From Pseudactinotalea sp. HY158 (GTDB lineage Bacteria > Actinomycetota > Actinomycetes > Actinomycetales > Beutenbergiaceae), in the NCBI RefSeq assembly GCF_009660225.1, contig NZ_CP045920.1, positions 1,178,001-1,242,000 of the forward strand: 64,000 nt of DNA, given 5' to 3'. The translations under genes and the position numbers were made by a program. The notes beneath the pieces were generated by a model. The model did no database searches and was not told where the DNA came from. It saw only the letters and a list, made by a program, of their open reading frames with translations. Within the stretch, counting starts at the first letter, position 1. Each line of letters opens with the position of its first letter. Shown here one piece after another: positions 29,201-35,399 of the stretch.

Positions 29201-29321
29201 TCGAGGGGATGAGCTCCTGCTTGAGCGAGGTGAAGGAGAGTGCGCCGAAGACGGCGACGACCACCGTGACGAGCACGATGAGGGCCCGGTTCTTCAGGCT
29301 GAGCGCGGAGAGCTGGTGCAC
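26223..29321 (-). CDS. RND-family efflux permease (HAE1/AcrB-like)
   Basis: 1032 residues, full RND length. The start NRALIVLVTVVVAVFGALSFTSLKQELIPSIEVPQL is typical of HAE1 members. Two large extracytoplasmic loops follow TM1 and TM7, and the TM4 proton-relay region reads GGLTIAIGRIVDDSIVVIENVERH. The final helix block contains MLIGIVVTNAIVLIDLVKQYRDQG and RPIIMTAVATMLALAPM. It pumps hydrophobic compounds using the proton gradient; no membrane-fusion partner is adjacent. GTG 29321 directly abuts the TAG of the TetR gene upstream (TAGGTG), indicating coupled translation. Confidence 0.9.
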   Translation of the reverse strand: MHQLSALSLKNRALIVLVTVVVAVFGALSFTSLKQELIPSIEVPQLAVVTAHPGASAEVVAHDVSTPIEQALQTVPGLQGTTSTSSTGVSIVMAEFDFGTDTARIEQKMTQAIGRIRSVLPEGTDPNVLAISLDDFPVIQVAVSNGGSEGTAQLADRLTETVVPDLERLDGVASASVIGAPGQRVAITPDPAELARAGVSTQDVAALLTTNGTLMPAGTIDEDGATMAVQVGERLTSVDEIAALPLPGAGVTLGDVAAVELTTDPTSSYSLVDGERALTLSITKLPDANTVDVSQAVRDELPNLETLVAGATFTVLIDQAPFIEDSISALTSEGLLGLLMAVIVILVFLRSGRATLVTAVSIPISLLIAFVGMQAAGYTLNILSLGGLTIAIGRIVDDSIVVIENVERHMHLGKSRYRTIIDAVREVGGAITASTITTVAVFLPIALVGGMSGVLFQPFAFTVAVAMGASLLVALTIVPVLAYWFLRWRGHHRAGAPAPTPATGEATAAASDVVHTLEPQGRLQRGYARVLDSVLQRRWTTLAVAALVLVGTVGLSGQLKTNFLGDMGQNSLGITQRVAPGTSLQAQLDQAEEAGAALREVPGVETVAITIGSSDQAQFAGSANTVGYSLTTAEDGDQQQIQADVRAAITALVPAEDVTISPFAGMGMSNDVEISITGPDAGEVASAGTLIADAMRDLPESRQVATSLTEAEPTVAITIEREAAARAGLSEGALSQMIAGMLTPQQVGSVTLDGAAVSVYLTPTDPPETVEAISELPVPTAAGVVTVGDLADARVVDGPVSVTSSNGVRNQVVTVTPDADDLGQAATAVTATLDGLDLPDGVSAEVGGVTAEQTEAFSQLGLAMLVAILIVYVVMVATFRSLLHPLLLLVSIPFAATGAILLQVATGIPLGVPSLIGVLMLIGIVVTNAIVLIDLVKQYRDQGEPMTEALRRGAVHRVRPIIMTAVATMLALAPMGIGITGHGGFISQPLAIVVIGGLFSSTFMTLLVLPALYHLVESIGTRGRTRVADAEG

Positions 29322-30044
29322 CTAGTGGTCCTGTTCTGTCGTGACTGAGGGGCGATCCGGGCGCGCGGCGAAACCGTGACGCACGTAGTCGAACGCGCGC
29401 CCGATCATGGCCAGGGCCTCGTCGAGCTGGGCGGTGGGAATTGGATCGAGGGGGGCCGGGGGAGCGGGCCGGGGGGAATCCGGGTCGGCGGGCGTGCGCG
29501 CGGGCAGCCGGCGCGGAATCGCCAGGGGGCCGAGGACGAACTCGACCACCACGGACAGGCTGCCGGCGACGGCCCCGAAGAACATCGACACGCGGGCCGG
29601 TCCGAACGCCTCCTCGAGGGCGCGCTGGTGGCGGCCGTGCTTGAAGGAGAGCACCGCGGCGTGCACGTAGGGCTCGAGCGCGTCGTGCTCGTGCACCATG
29701 CGCGCGAACGTGCGGATCTCCGCCACGTTCGGCCCGGTGAGCAGGCCCGTGACGACGCCCTGGGTCTGGTCGATGACCGCCTCGAAGGTCGCGGGCGGGG
29801 CGGCCTCGGCGGCCTCCTCGCTCGTGCGCCGCCCCCGCAGGCCGATCCGCAGGAGGAAGCCGTCGACGATTGCCTCCTGCTTGCAGGTGTAGTAGTTGGC
29901 GAACGTGCGCCGGGAATAGCCCGCCCGGGTCGTCACCTCATCGGTCGTGACCTCGGCGCAGCCGACCTGGCGCGCCAGGTCGTAGGCCGCCGTCGCCAGA
30001 TCGCGGGCGGTGGCGCGCTTCTTCTGCTCGCGGAGGGAGGGCAC
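29322..30044 (-). CDS. TetR-family regulator of the RND pump
   Basis: 240 residues from GTG 30044. The helix-turn-helix is TTDEVTTRAGYSRRTFANYYTCKQEAIVDGF, with the C-terminal ligand domain behind it and a Pro-rich linker (residues about 185-210) before a final helix. The ORF can be read further upstream, but that part lies across the operator array and has no start signal. It is co-translated with the RND gene and sits directly downstream of two matching 15-bp inverted repeats, so autorepression and pump control are likely. Confidence 0.8.
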   Translation of the reverse strand: MPSLREQKKRATARDLATAAYDLARQVGCAEVTTDEVTTRAGYSRRTFANYYTCKQEAIVDGFLLRIGLRGRRTSEEAAEAAPPATFEAVIDQTQGVVTGLLTGPNVAEIRTFARMVHEHDALEPYVHAAVLSFKHGRHQRALEEAFGPARVSMFFGAVAGSLSVVVEFVLGPLAIPRRLPARTPADPDSPRPAPPAPLDPIPTAQLDEALAMIGRAFDYVRHGFAARPDRPSVTTEQDH

Positions 30045-30065
30045 CCGGTCACGGTAGAGGCTTGA

Positions 30066-30097
30066 TTGCCCAGTGGGCAACTTTGCGCAATGGGCAA
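30066..30097. promoter_or_regulatory. Two TetR operators upstream of the tetR-RND operon
   Basis: TTGCCCAGTGGGCAA (30066-30080) is a perfect 15-bp inverted repeat. TTGCGCAATGGGCAA (30083-30097) is a second copy with one mismatched pair. Centres are 17 bp apart, and the first ends 22 bp from the GTG start of the TetR gene. The form is typical for TetR dimers. Confidence 0.7.
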
Positions 30098-30150
30098 TGA
30101 GTGGTCGCTCTGGGCGATGAGTGGTCGCTCCGGGCGATGAGTGGCCGCTC
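30091..30150. repeat. Three 20-bp tandem repeats next to the TetR operators
   Basis: Units at 30091-30110, 30111-30130 and 30131-30150 share the frame NGGGCRATGAGTGGYCGCTC. The first unit contains the right arm of the second operator (TGGGCAATGA). The last unit runs into the stop codon of the neighbouring membrane-protein gene. Confidence 0.85.
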
Positions 30151-30616
30151 AGCGGCCCGCGAGCACGTTCCCGATCGGGATGCTCACGGCGAGCACGACG
30201 ACGATGCCGGTGAACGCCCAGCGCACCCAGCTGGGTGCGCCGTGGCCGAGGCGCGGCCGCGTGCCCCACGCGACGCCCGCGAGCGCGAGCACGAGCAGCC
30301 CGCTGCCGACCACGAGCAGCGGGCCGATCTCCGCCAGGGTCGACCACAGCACGAGCGCGTTGCCGACCACCCACGTGGCCAGTTCCACGCCGAGCCGGGT
30401 TCCGGAGGGTGCTCCCCGGGACAGCAGGGCGCGGCCGAGGGCCAGGCCGATCGTGCCCATGCCGCACACGAGCACGAGGTAGGCCGCCGCCCAGCTCGCC
30501 GGCCGGCTCGCCGCATGTGCGCTCGCCGCGGAGACCACGCCGCCGGCGATCGTGGCGAGCAGCCCGAGCACGAGAGCCGGGGCGATGGTTCGGATCGTGG
30601 GGGTCGCTCGGTCCAT
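30149..30616 (-). CDS. Small membrane protein of unknown function
   Basis: 155 residues from ATG 30616 (GGGAGAG upstream), with four hydrophobic helices: APALVLGLLATIAGGVVSA, WAAAYLVLVCGMGTIGLALG, GPLLVVGSGLLVLALAGVAW and WAFTGIVVVLAVSIPIGNVLA. No family recognised. The frame opens further upstream to 30676 but that part is arginine-only and has no start signal. Its stop lies inside the 20-bp repeat array that precedes the TetR gene. It is on the same strand as the pump operon, so read-through into tetR is possible. Confidence 0.6.
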   Translation of the reverse strand: MDRATPTIRTIAPALVLGLLATIAGGVVSAASAHAASRPASWAAAYLVLVCGMGTIGLALGRALLSRGAPSGTRLGVELATWVVGNALVLWSTLAEIGPLLVVGSGLLVLALAGVAWGTRPRLGHGAPSWVRWAFTGIVVVLAVSIPIGNVLAGR

Positions 30617-30886
30617 GTCTCTCCCGCGCTCGTGCGTGCGGCGCCGTGGTCGTCGGCGCCGTCTCGATGCCGCCAATCTACGCTCTACGCCGCGCCGCGC
30701 TCCCCGGTGTGGGGTGCCTCACCGGTGTGGGGTCGCGGGATGCTCCGCGGCTCCGGCCGGCCCGTGTTCGCGCGCGGTCTGCCCGCCGTGTGCCCGATCT
30801 CGTGAGTCGGCTGAACCGCGCGGCCGGTCGAACCTGCGTGCCGGTCGAACCTCGTGTGGCCCGCGGCGGTGCGGGAGACTGAAGCC

Positions 30887-31624
30887 GTGACCCACGACCC
30901 GGCGACCCGGCCCCGCCCGCCTCGCGCGTACCTCGTGCTCAAGTGGGTGCTCGGCCCCGTCGTGCGGGTGATGACCCGGCGCGAGTGGTCCGGTGGCGAG
31001 CGCCTGCCGCACGGGGGATTCATCGCCGTCGCCAATCACCTGAGCGACGCCGACCCGTTCACGTTCGGCCTCTTCCTCGTGGATCACGGCATCTACCCGC
31101 GGATCCTGGCCAAGGACAGCCTGTTCCGGGTGCCGGTCGTGGGCCGGGTCCTGCGCTCGGCGGGCATCATCCCGGTGGAGCGGGGCCGGGCGAGCGCGGC
31201 CGCCTCGCTCGAGGAGGCGCGCGCGGCGCTGGCGGCGGGGGAGTGCGTGGCGATCTACCCCGAGGGCACGCACACCTTCGATCCCGACCTGTGGCCGATG
31301 ACCGCCAAGACCGGGGCCGCCCGGCTCGCCCTCACCACCCGGGCGCCCGTCGTGCCCGTCGCGCAGTGGGGCCCGCAGGAGTTCCGCCCGCCGCACTCCC
31401 GGCGGATCAACGTGCGCGCGCTCCCGTTCCCCGCGCGGGTGCGGGCGGGCGGGCCGGTCGATCTGAGTGATCTGTACGACGACGCCCCCTCGCCCTCCGC
31501 CGGGGCGGTCGCGGCCGCGACCGGGCGAATCATGGCGGCGCTCACCGCGGAGCTGGCGATCCTGCGCGGGATGGAGCCGCCGGCGCAGCCGTACGACCGA
31601 TCGCGGGGTCCGGCCGGGCCGTGA
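30887..31624 (+). CDS. plsC: 1-acyl-sn-glycerol-3-phosphate acyltransferase family protein
   Basis: 245 residues. The acyltransferase motif HX4D appears in VANHLSDADPF, motif II in FRVPVVGRVLRSAGIIPVERG and motif III in AIYPEGTHTF. The enzyme adds the second acyl chain to lysophosphatidate at the membrane in phospholipid synthesis. Start GTG 30887 is chosen because the family N terminus (LKWVLGPVVRVMTRREWSGGERLP) begins soon after. In many actinobacteria plsC is followed by gpsA and then ddl; here gpsA is missing. Confidence 0.85.
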   Translation: MTHDPATRPRPPRAYLVLKWVLGPVVRVMTRREWSGGERLPHGGFIAVANHLSDADPFTFGLFLVDHGIYPRILAKDSLFRVPVVGRVLRSAGIIPVERGRASAAASLEEARAALAAGECVAIYPEGTHTFDPDLWPMTAKTGAARLALTTRAPVVPVAQWGPQEFRPPHSRRINVRALPFPARVRAGGPVDLSDLYDDAPSPSAGAVAAATGRIMAALTAELAILRGMEPPAQPYDRSRGPAGP

Positions 31625-31687
31625 GGAACCGGCGCGAGCCGGGCCCGCGCGCCGGGTCCGGTCCCGGTACCCGGGGCTCCCGCGCGA

Positions 31688-31693
31688 TATCCT
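31688..31693 (+). promoter_or_regulatory. -10 element for leaderless ddl mRNA
   Basis: TATCCT ends 7 nt before the ATG of ddl. No ribosome-binding site is visible between them. Confidence 0.4.
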
Positions 31694-31700
31694 GGCCCGG

Positions 31701-32804
31701 ATGACACACCTTCCCCGCGCCCGCGTCGCGGTGCTTTTCGGCGGCCAGTCGAGCGAGCACGCGATCAGTTGCGCCACCGCCGCCGGCGTGCTCACCGCCA
31801 TCGACCGCGACCGCTTCGACGTGATCCCCGTGGGCATCACCCGCGCCGGCCACTGGCTGCTCCTGCCCGACGATCCGGAACGGCTGCAGCTCGGTCCCGG
31901 GCACGTGCCCGCGGTCGAGGAGGGCGACGGGCCCCGGGTCACGCTCACGGGCGACCGTCGGCTCATCGCCACCGGCGGCGCGGACATCGACGATCAGGGC
32001 ATCGACGTCGTGCTCCCGCTGCTGCACGGACCCTACGGGGAGGACGGCACCATCCAGGGGCTCCTCGAACTCGCCTGGATGCCGTACGTCGGCTCCGGCG
32101 TGCTCGCCTCCGCGGTCGGGATGGACAAGCAGTACATGAAGGCCGTGCTCGCGGCCGCCGACCTGCCGATCGGCCCGCACGAGGTGATCACGAACCGGCA
32201 GTGGCAGACGAACCGGGAGCGGTCCGTGGCCCGGGTCGCGGAGCTCGGGCTGCCGCTCTTCGTCAAGCCGTGCCGGGCCGGCTCCTCGATCGGCATCACG
32301 AAGGTCACCCGGGTCGAGGAGCTCGAGGCCGCCATCGAGGCCGCCCGCGAGCACGACCCCAAGGTCATGGTCGAGGCCGCCATCGACGGCCGCGAGATCG
32401 AGGTGGCGGTGCTCGAGGGGCGCGACTACGGGCCCCCGCGGGTGACCGCCCCGGGTGAGATCGCCGTCGTCGGCGACTACGATTTCTACGACTATCAGGC
32501 CAAGTACTTCGACTCGGGTTCGGCCGCCCTGAGCTTCCCCGCGGAGCTGCCGGGGCTCATCACCGAGCGCGCCAAGGGCCTGGCGGCCCGGGCCTTCGAC
32601 GCGGTCGGCGGCGAGGGGCTGGCGCGAGTCGACCTGTTCTACACGACCGCGGGCGAGCTGATCGTCAACGAGATCAACACGATGCCCGGCTTCACCCCGA
32701 TCTCGATGTACCCGATGATGTGGCAGCGCTCCGGCATGCCCTACGCGGCGCTCATCACCGAGCTGATCGACCTCGCCCTCGCGCGCAGCCCGGGGCTGCG
32801 GTGA
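31701..32804 (+). CDS. ddl: D-alanine--D-alanine ligase
   Basis: 367 residues. It makes the D-Ala-D-Ala dipeptide for peptidoglycan using ATP. The N-terminal VAVLFGGQSSEHAISCATA and LPLLHGPYGEDGTIQGLLE bind the first D-Ala. The ATP-grasp part has LPLFVKPCRAGSSIGITKV and EVAVLEGRDYG, and the metal site is in RVDLFYTTAGELIVNEINTMPGFTPISMYP. The D-Ala rather than D-lactate type is likely. ATG 31701 is the normal family start. The stop overlaps the next gene by 4 nt. Confidence 0.95.
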   Translation: MTHLPRARVAVLFGGQSSEHAISCATAAGVLTAIDRDRFDVIPVGITRAGHWLLLPDDPERLQLGPGHVPAVEEGDGPRVTLTGDRRLIATGGADIDDQGIDVVLPLLHGPYGEDGTIQGLLELAWMPYVGSGVLASAVGMDKQYMKAVLAAADLPIGPHEVITNRQWQTNRERSVARVAELGLPLFVKPCRAGSSIGITKVTRVEELEAAIEAAREHDPKVMVEAAIDGREIEVAVLEGRDYGPPRVTAPGEIAVVGDYDFYDYQAKYFDSGSAALSFPAELPGLITERAKGLAARAFDAVGGEGLARVDLFYTTAGELIVNEINTMPGFTPISMYPMMWQRSGMPYAALITELIDLALARSPGLR

Positions 32805-33283
32805 GGGCCGGGCCGGCGACCGCGGGACCCGCGATCGTCGTCGCCGGGGTGCTCGCGCTCTCGGCGTGCGCCTCCCCGGTCCCGCTCGACCCCGCGCCGA
32901 CCGCGAGCGACCCGGCGTGCGCCGAGGTGCTCATGGCGCTGCCGGACGAGGTCGCCGGCGCGCAGAGCCGCTCCACCACCTCCCAGTCCTCCCGCGCCTG
33001 GGGCGACCCGCCCATCACGATGCGCTGCGGGGTCACCCCGCCGGGCCCCACGACCGACCGATGCCTGCCGATCACGAGCGGCGACGTGACGGTCGACTGG
33101 ATCATGACCGAGATCGGCGACGAGTCCGTGGCCGAGAACAGCTGGCAGTTCACCACGTTCGGCCGTGAGCCCGCGATCCAGGTCGTCGTGCCCGTGAACT
33201 ACGCCGGCGAGGACGTCTCCGGCGTGCTCGGCGTCTTCGGTGGTGCCATCGGGCAGCTCCCGGTCAGCCGGGCGTGCCTGTGA
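32801..33283 (+). CDS. DUF3515 lipoprotein
   Basis: 160 residues from a GTG that overlaps the ddl stop (GTGA). A signal peptide with lipobox LSAC (GPAIVVAGVLALSACASP) marks an exported lipoprotein. The body has the DUF3515 pattern: ADPSCAxVLxALPxxV-type beginning (SDPACAEVLMALPDEVAG), WGDPPITMRCGVTPPGPT and a C-terminal YAGEDVSGVLGVFGGAI. It is conserved between ddl and thiL in actinobacteria; its function is unknown. Confidence 0.85.
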   Translation: MRAGPATAGPAIVVAGVLALSACASPVPLDPAPTASDPACAEVLMALPDEVAGAQSRSTTSQSSRAWGDPPITMRCGVTPPGPTTDRCLPITSGDVTVDWIMTEIGDESVAENSWQFTTFGREPAIQVVVPVNYAGEDVSGVLGVFGGAIGQLPVSRACL

Positions 33284-34260
33284 ACGTGAGCGAGGTCGAC
33301 GAGGGAGAGCTGCTCGGACGGATCTTTCCGCGGCTGCCGACCGGCGCGTCGACGCTGCTCGGCCCGGGGGACGACGCCGCGATCGTGGCCGCCCCGGACG
33401 GGCGGGTCGTCGTCTCGACCGACGTGCTCGTGGCCGGGCGACACTTCCGCCTCGACTGGTCCACGGGTGCCGACGTCGGCTACCGGGCCGCGTCGCAGAA
33501 CCTCGCCGACATCGCCGCCATGGGGGCGCGCCCGACCGCGATCGTCGTGGGGCTCGTGCTGCCCGCCGCCACGCCGGTGGCCTGGGTCGAGGACCTCGCC
33601 GACGGGCTCGCGCTGGCCTGCTCACCCCTCGGGGTCGGCGTCGTCGGGGGAGACCTCGTGGGCGGGCGCGAGCTCGTGGTGTCGGTGACCGTGCACGGGG
33701 ACTGCCGGGGCCGCGCGCCGGTGACCCGGGCCGGCGCGCGCCCCGGTCACGTGATCGGGCTGTGCGGCACGCTCGGCCGCTCGGCCGCCGGGTGGGCCGC
33801 GCTGGAACGATTCGGCCCGGACGCGGGTCGGGATCCCGCCCTCGTCGGGCACGGCGTGTTCCGGCGGCCCGTGCCGCCCCTGCCCGCGGGCGTGCGCGCC
33901 GCCGAGGCCGGGGCGAGCGCGATGATGGACGTCTCCGACGGACTGCTCAAGGACGGCGCCCGGCTGGCTCTCGCCTCGGGGGTGACCCTCGCGCTGGACT
34001 CGGCCGCGCTCGCGGCGGACCTGGCGGACCTGGCTCCCGCCGGGGCCCTCCTCGGGGTCGACCCGTGGACCTGGCTGCTCGGCGGCGGGGAAGACCATGC
34101 GCTGCTCGCCGTCTTCCCCGATGCCGGCAGGGCCGAGGTGGCGGGATTCCGCGTCGTCGGGGCGGTGGTCGAGGCGCGGGAGGACGGGCCGGTGCTGCTC
34201 GACGGTCACGCGCCGGGTCGGCGCCGGCTGCGCACCGGCTGGGACCACTTCCGCGCATGA
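33280..34260 (+). CDS. thiL: Thiamine-monophosphate kinase
   Basis: 326 residues if started at GTG 33280, which gives the GTGA overlap seen between neighbours here; GTG 33274 would add two residues. It phosphorylates thiamine monophosphate to the diphosphate cofactor. Diagnostic blocks: LLGPGDDAAIV, VVVSTDVLVAGRHFRLDW, SQNLADIAAMGARPTAIVVGL, GVVGGDLVGG and the C-terminal DVSDGLLKDGARLA and LLGGGEDHALLAVF. The membership is clear. Confidence 0.93.
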   Translation: MNVSEVDEGELLGRIFPRLPTGASTLLGPGDDAAIVAAPDGRVVVSTDVLVAGRHFRLDWSTGADVGYRAASQNLADIAAMGARPTAIVVGLVLPAATPVAWVEDLADGLALACSPLGVGVVGGDLVGGRELVVSVTVHGDCRGRAPVTRAGARPGHVIGLCGTLGRSAAGWAALERFGPDAGRDPALVGHGVFRRPVPPLPAGVRAAEAGASAMMDVSDGLLKDGARLALASGVTLALDSAALAADLADLAPAGALLGVDPWTWLLGGGEDHALLAVFPDAGRAEVAGFRVVGAVVEAREDGPVLLDGHAPGRRRLRTGWDHFRA

Positions 34261-34376
34261 CGGCCGCCGACCCCGCGGACCGGCGACCGATCGTCGCGGC
34301 CCTCGCGAACCCCCACACCCGCCGGCTCTTCGCCTGCGCCCGCCTCGCTCAGGCGTCGGCCGACCCCTCGCGGTAG
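34257..34376 (+). pseudogene. Short ORF overlapping the thiL stop, possible 5' remnant of a DUF2087-like gene
   Basis: 39 codons starting with an ATG that overlaps the thiL stop (ATGA). The peptide contains RPIVAALANPHTRRLFACARL, which resembles the start of small ArsR/DUF2087-type regulators. It then reads into the end of the convergent NTF2-like gene and stops. The ATGA coupling and the familiar opening suggest a gene whose body was lost. A chance ORF is possible. Confidence 0.3.
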
Positions 34377-34696
34377 ATCTTCGCCCGGGAGATGAGCCCG
34401 CCGGCGAGGTCGAAGACGGCGAGGAGTGCGGCGCTCCTGTCCGCACCGTCGTGGTTCCAACGCTCGATCATCTCGACCGCGACGACGGCGCCGCCGTCGA
34501 TCACCCGCACGAGCTCGAGTCGCGGCGTGATCGAGGCCATCGCGGTCTCGAAGAATTCGCGCAGTTCGCCGCCGGGCACCGTGTAGTCGCCGGTGACCCA
34601 CGTCGCCCCCGGGGCGAAGTCGGCGAGGAGGGCGGCGGCGTCCCCGGCATTGAAGGCATCGAGGTGGCGGCGGACGAGGTCGGCGGTGGAGGTCAC
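34349..34696 (-). CDS. SnoaL/NTF2-like protein
   Basis: 115 residues. The fold signature is clear: N-terminal helix LVRRHLDAFNAGDAAALLADFAPGATWV, then a beta-sheet cone ending in LLAVFDLAGGLISRAKIYREG. SnoaL-like proteins act as isomerases, hydrolases or binding proteins; the function here is unknown. It converges on thiL. Its start is 43 bp from a 62-bp repeat array, so its upstream region is that array. Confidence 0.75.
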   Translation of the reverse strand: MTSTADLVRRHLDAFNAGDAAALLADFAPGATWVTGDYTVPGGELREFFETAMASITPRLELVRVIDGGAVVAVEMIERWNHDGADRSAALLAVFDLAGGLISRAKIYREGSADA

Positions 34697-34738
34697 CGGT
34701 CGATCCTAGAGGTCACCGGGTCTTGAGTGTGCCAGGCC

Positions 34739-34924
34739 GTGACTGGGTCGGTTCGACCACGTCATGGGTAGTCCGGGGCACCCACATACCCGGGCGAGGT
34801 GGGACTGGGGCGATTCGACCACGTCCTGGGTAGTCCGGGGCACCCACATGCCCGGGCGGGGTGTGACTGGGTTGGTTCGACCACGTCATGGGTGGTCCGG
34901 GGCACCCACATGCCCGGGCGGGGT
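34739..34924. repeat. Three tandem 62-bp repeats with paired hairpins
   Basis: Units 34739-34800, 34801-34862 and 34863-34924. Each contains GACCAC / GT[AG]GTC arms around a 7-nt loop and, just after, GGGCA / TRCCC arms around a 6-nt loop. Units 2 and 3 differ at only a few positions. Substitutions inside the stems keep pairing (as G-U) in minus-strand RNA but not in plus-strand RNA. The array lies between the NTF2-like gene start and the rpmB terminator. Confidence 0.85.
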
Positions 34925-34936
34925 GTGTGCACACGC

Positions 34937-34973
34937 AAAATCGGCCGCCCACCCGCAGGTGGACGGCCGATTC
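34937..34973 (-). terminator. Terminator of rpmB
   Basis: On the minus strand AATCGGCCGTCCACC pairs with GGTGGGCGGCCGATT around a 4-nt loop with one mismatch, followed by a short T run (TTTTGCG). It starts 13 nt after the rpmB stop. Confidence 0.85.
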
Positions 34974-34986
34974 GATGCCGAGGCCC

Positions 34987-35178
34987 TCAGTTGGCGCGGG
35001 TGACCTTGCCGGCCTTGAGGCAGGAGGTGCACACGTTCATGCGCTTCGGCGTGCCGTTCGTGACGGTGCGAACCTTCTGGATGTTCGGGTTCCAGCGACG
35101 CTTGGTGCGCCGGTGGGAGTGCGAGATGCTGTGGCCGAAGCTCGGGGCCTTGGCGCAGACGTCACACGTAGCAGCCAC
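34987..35178 (-). CDS. rpmB: 50S ribosomal protein L28
   Basis: 63 residues, standard size. The start [36 protein letters not shown] is diagnostic for L28. It has two CxxC pairs (CDVC, CTSC), so this is a zinc-binding C+ form. Monocistronic, with its own terminator, and divergent from recG. In many relatives a DAK-phosphatase gene follows recG upstream; none is here. Confidence 0.97.
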   Translation of the reverse strand: MAATCDVCAKAPSFGHSISHSHRRTKRRWNPNIQKVRTVTNGTPKRMNVCTSCLKAGKVTRAN

Positions 35179-35386
35179 GGTGTCTCCTTAGTCGTTGCTC
35201 GCCACACGGTATCTAGCGGCGGATCGTATGGTCGGGCGGTCGCGTCAGCGGCGCATACCCGGCCAGAATGAGGTCATAGCCTGCGAACAGGCAACCGGTC
35301 CATCGTAGCGGACGCCCGCTCCATCCCCAACTTCCCGGGGGCCCGCGGCGTGTGAAGCACCTCACCGGCGTGTCCCCACCAGCCAC

Positions 35387-35392
35387 TACCAT
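35387..35392 (+). promoter_or_regulatory. -10 element for leaderless recG mRNA
   Basis: TACCAT ends 7 nt before the ATG at 35400; no Shine-Dalgarno sequence fits in the gap. Confidence 0.4.
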
Positions 35393-35399
35393 CGAGGAT

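Noticed and set aside
26280-29348. Several plus-strand ORFs of 200-540 codons opposite the RND gene
   Set aside because: Arg/His/Glu-rich shadows of the GC-rich pump gene, with no start sites or family features.
34739-34924. Possible CRISPR array
   Set aside because: The three 62-bp units abut directly, with no unique spacers and no cas genes nearby.
34713-34952. 79-codon minus-strand ORF with repeated His/Pro/Gly peptide
   Set aside because: It is simply the translation of the 62-bp repeats plus the rpmB terminator; no start signal and no family.
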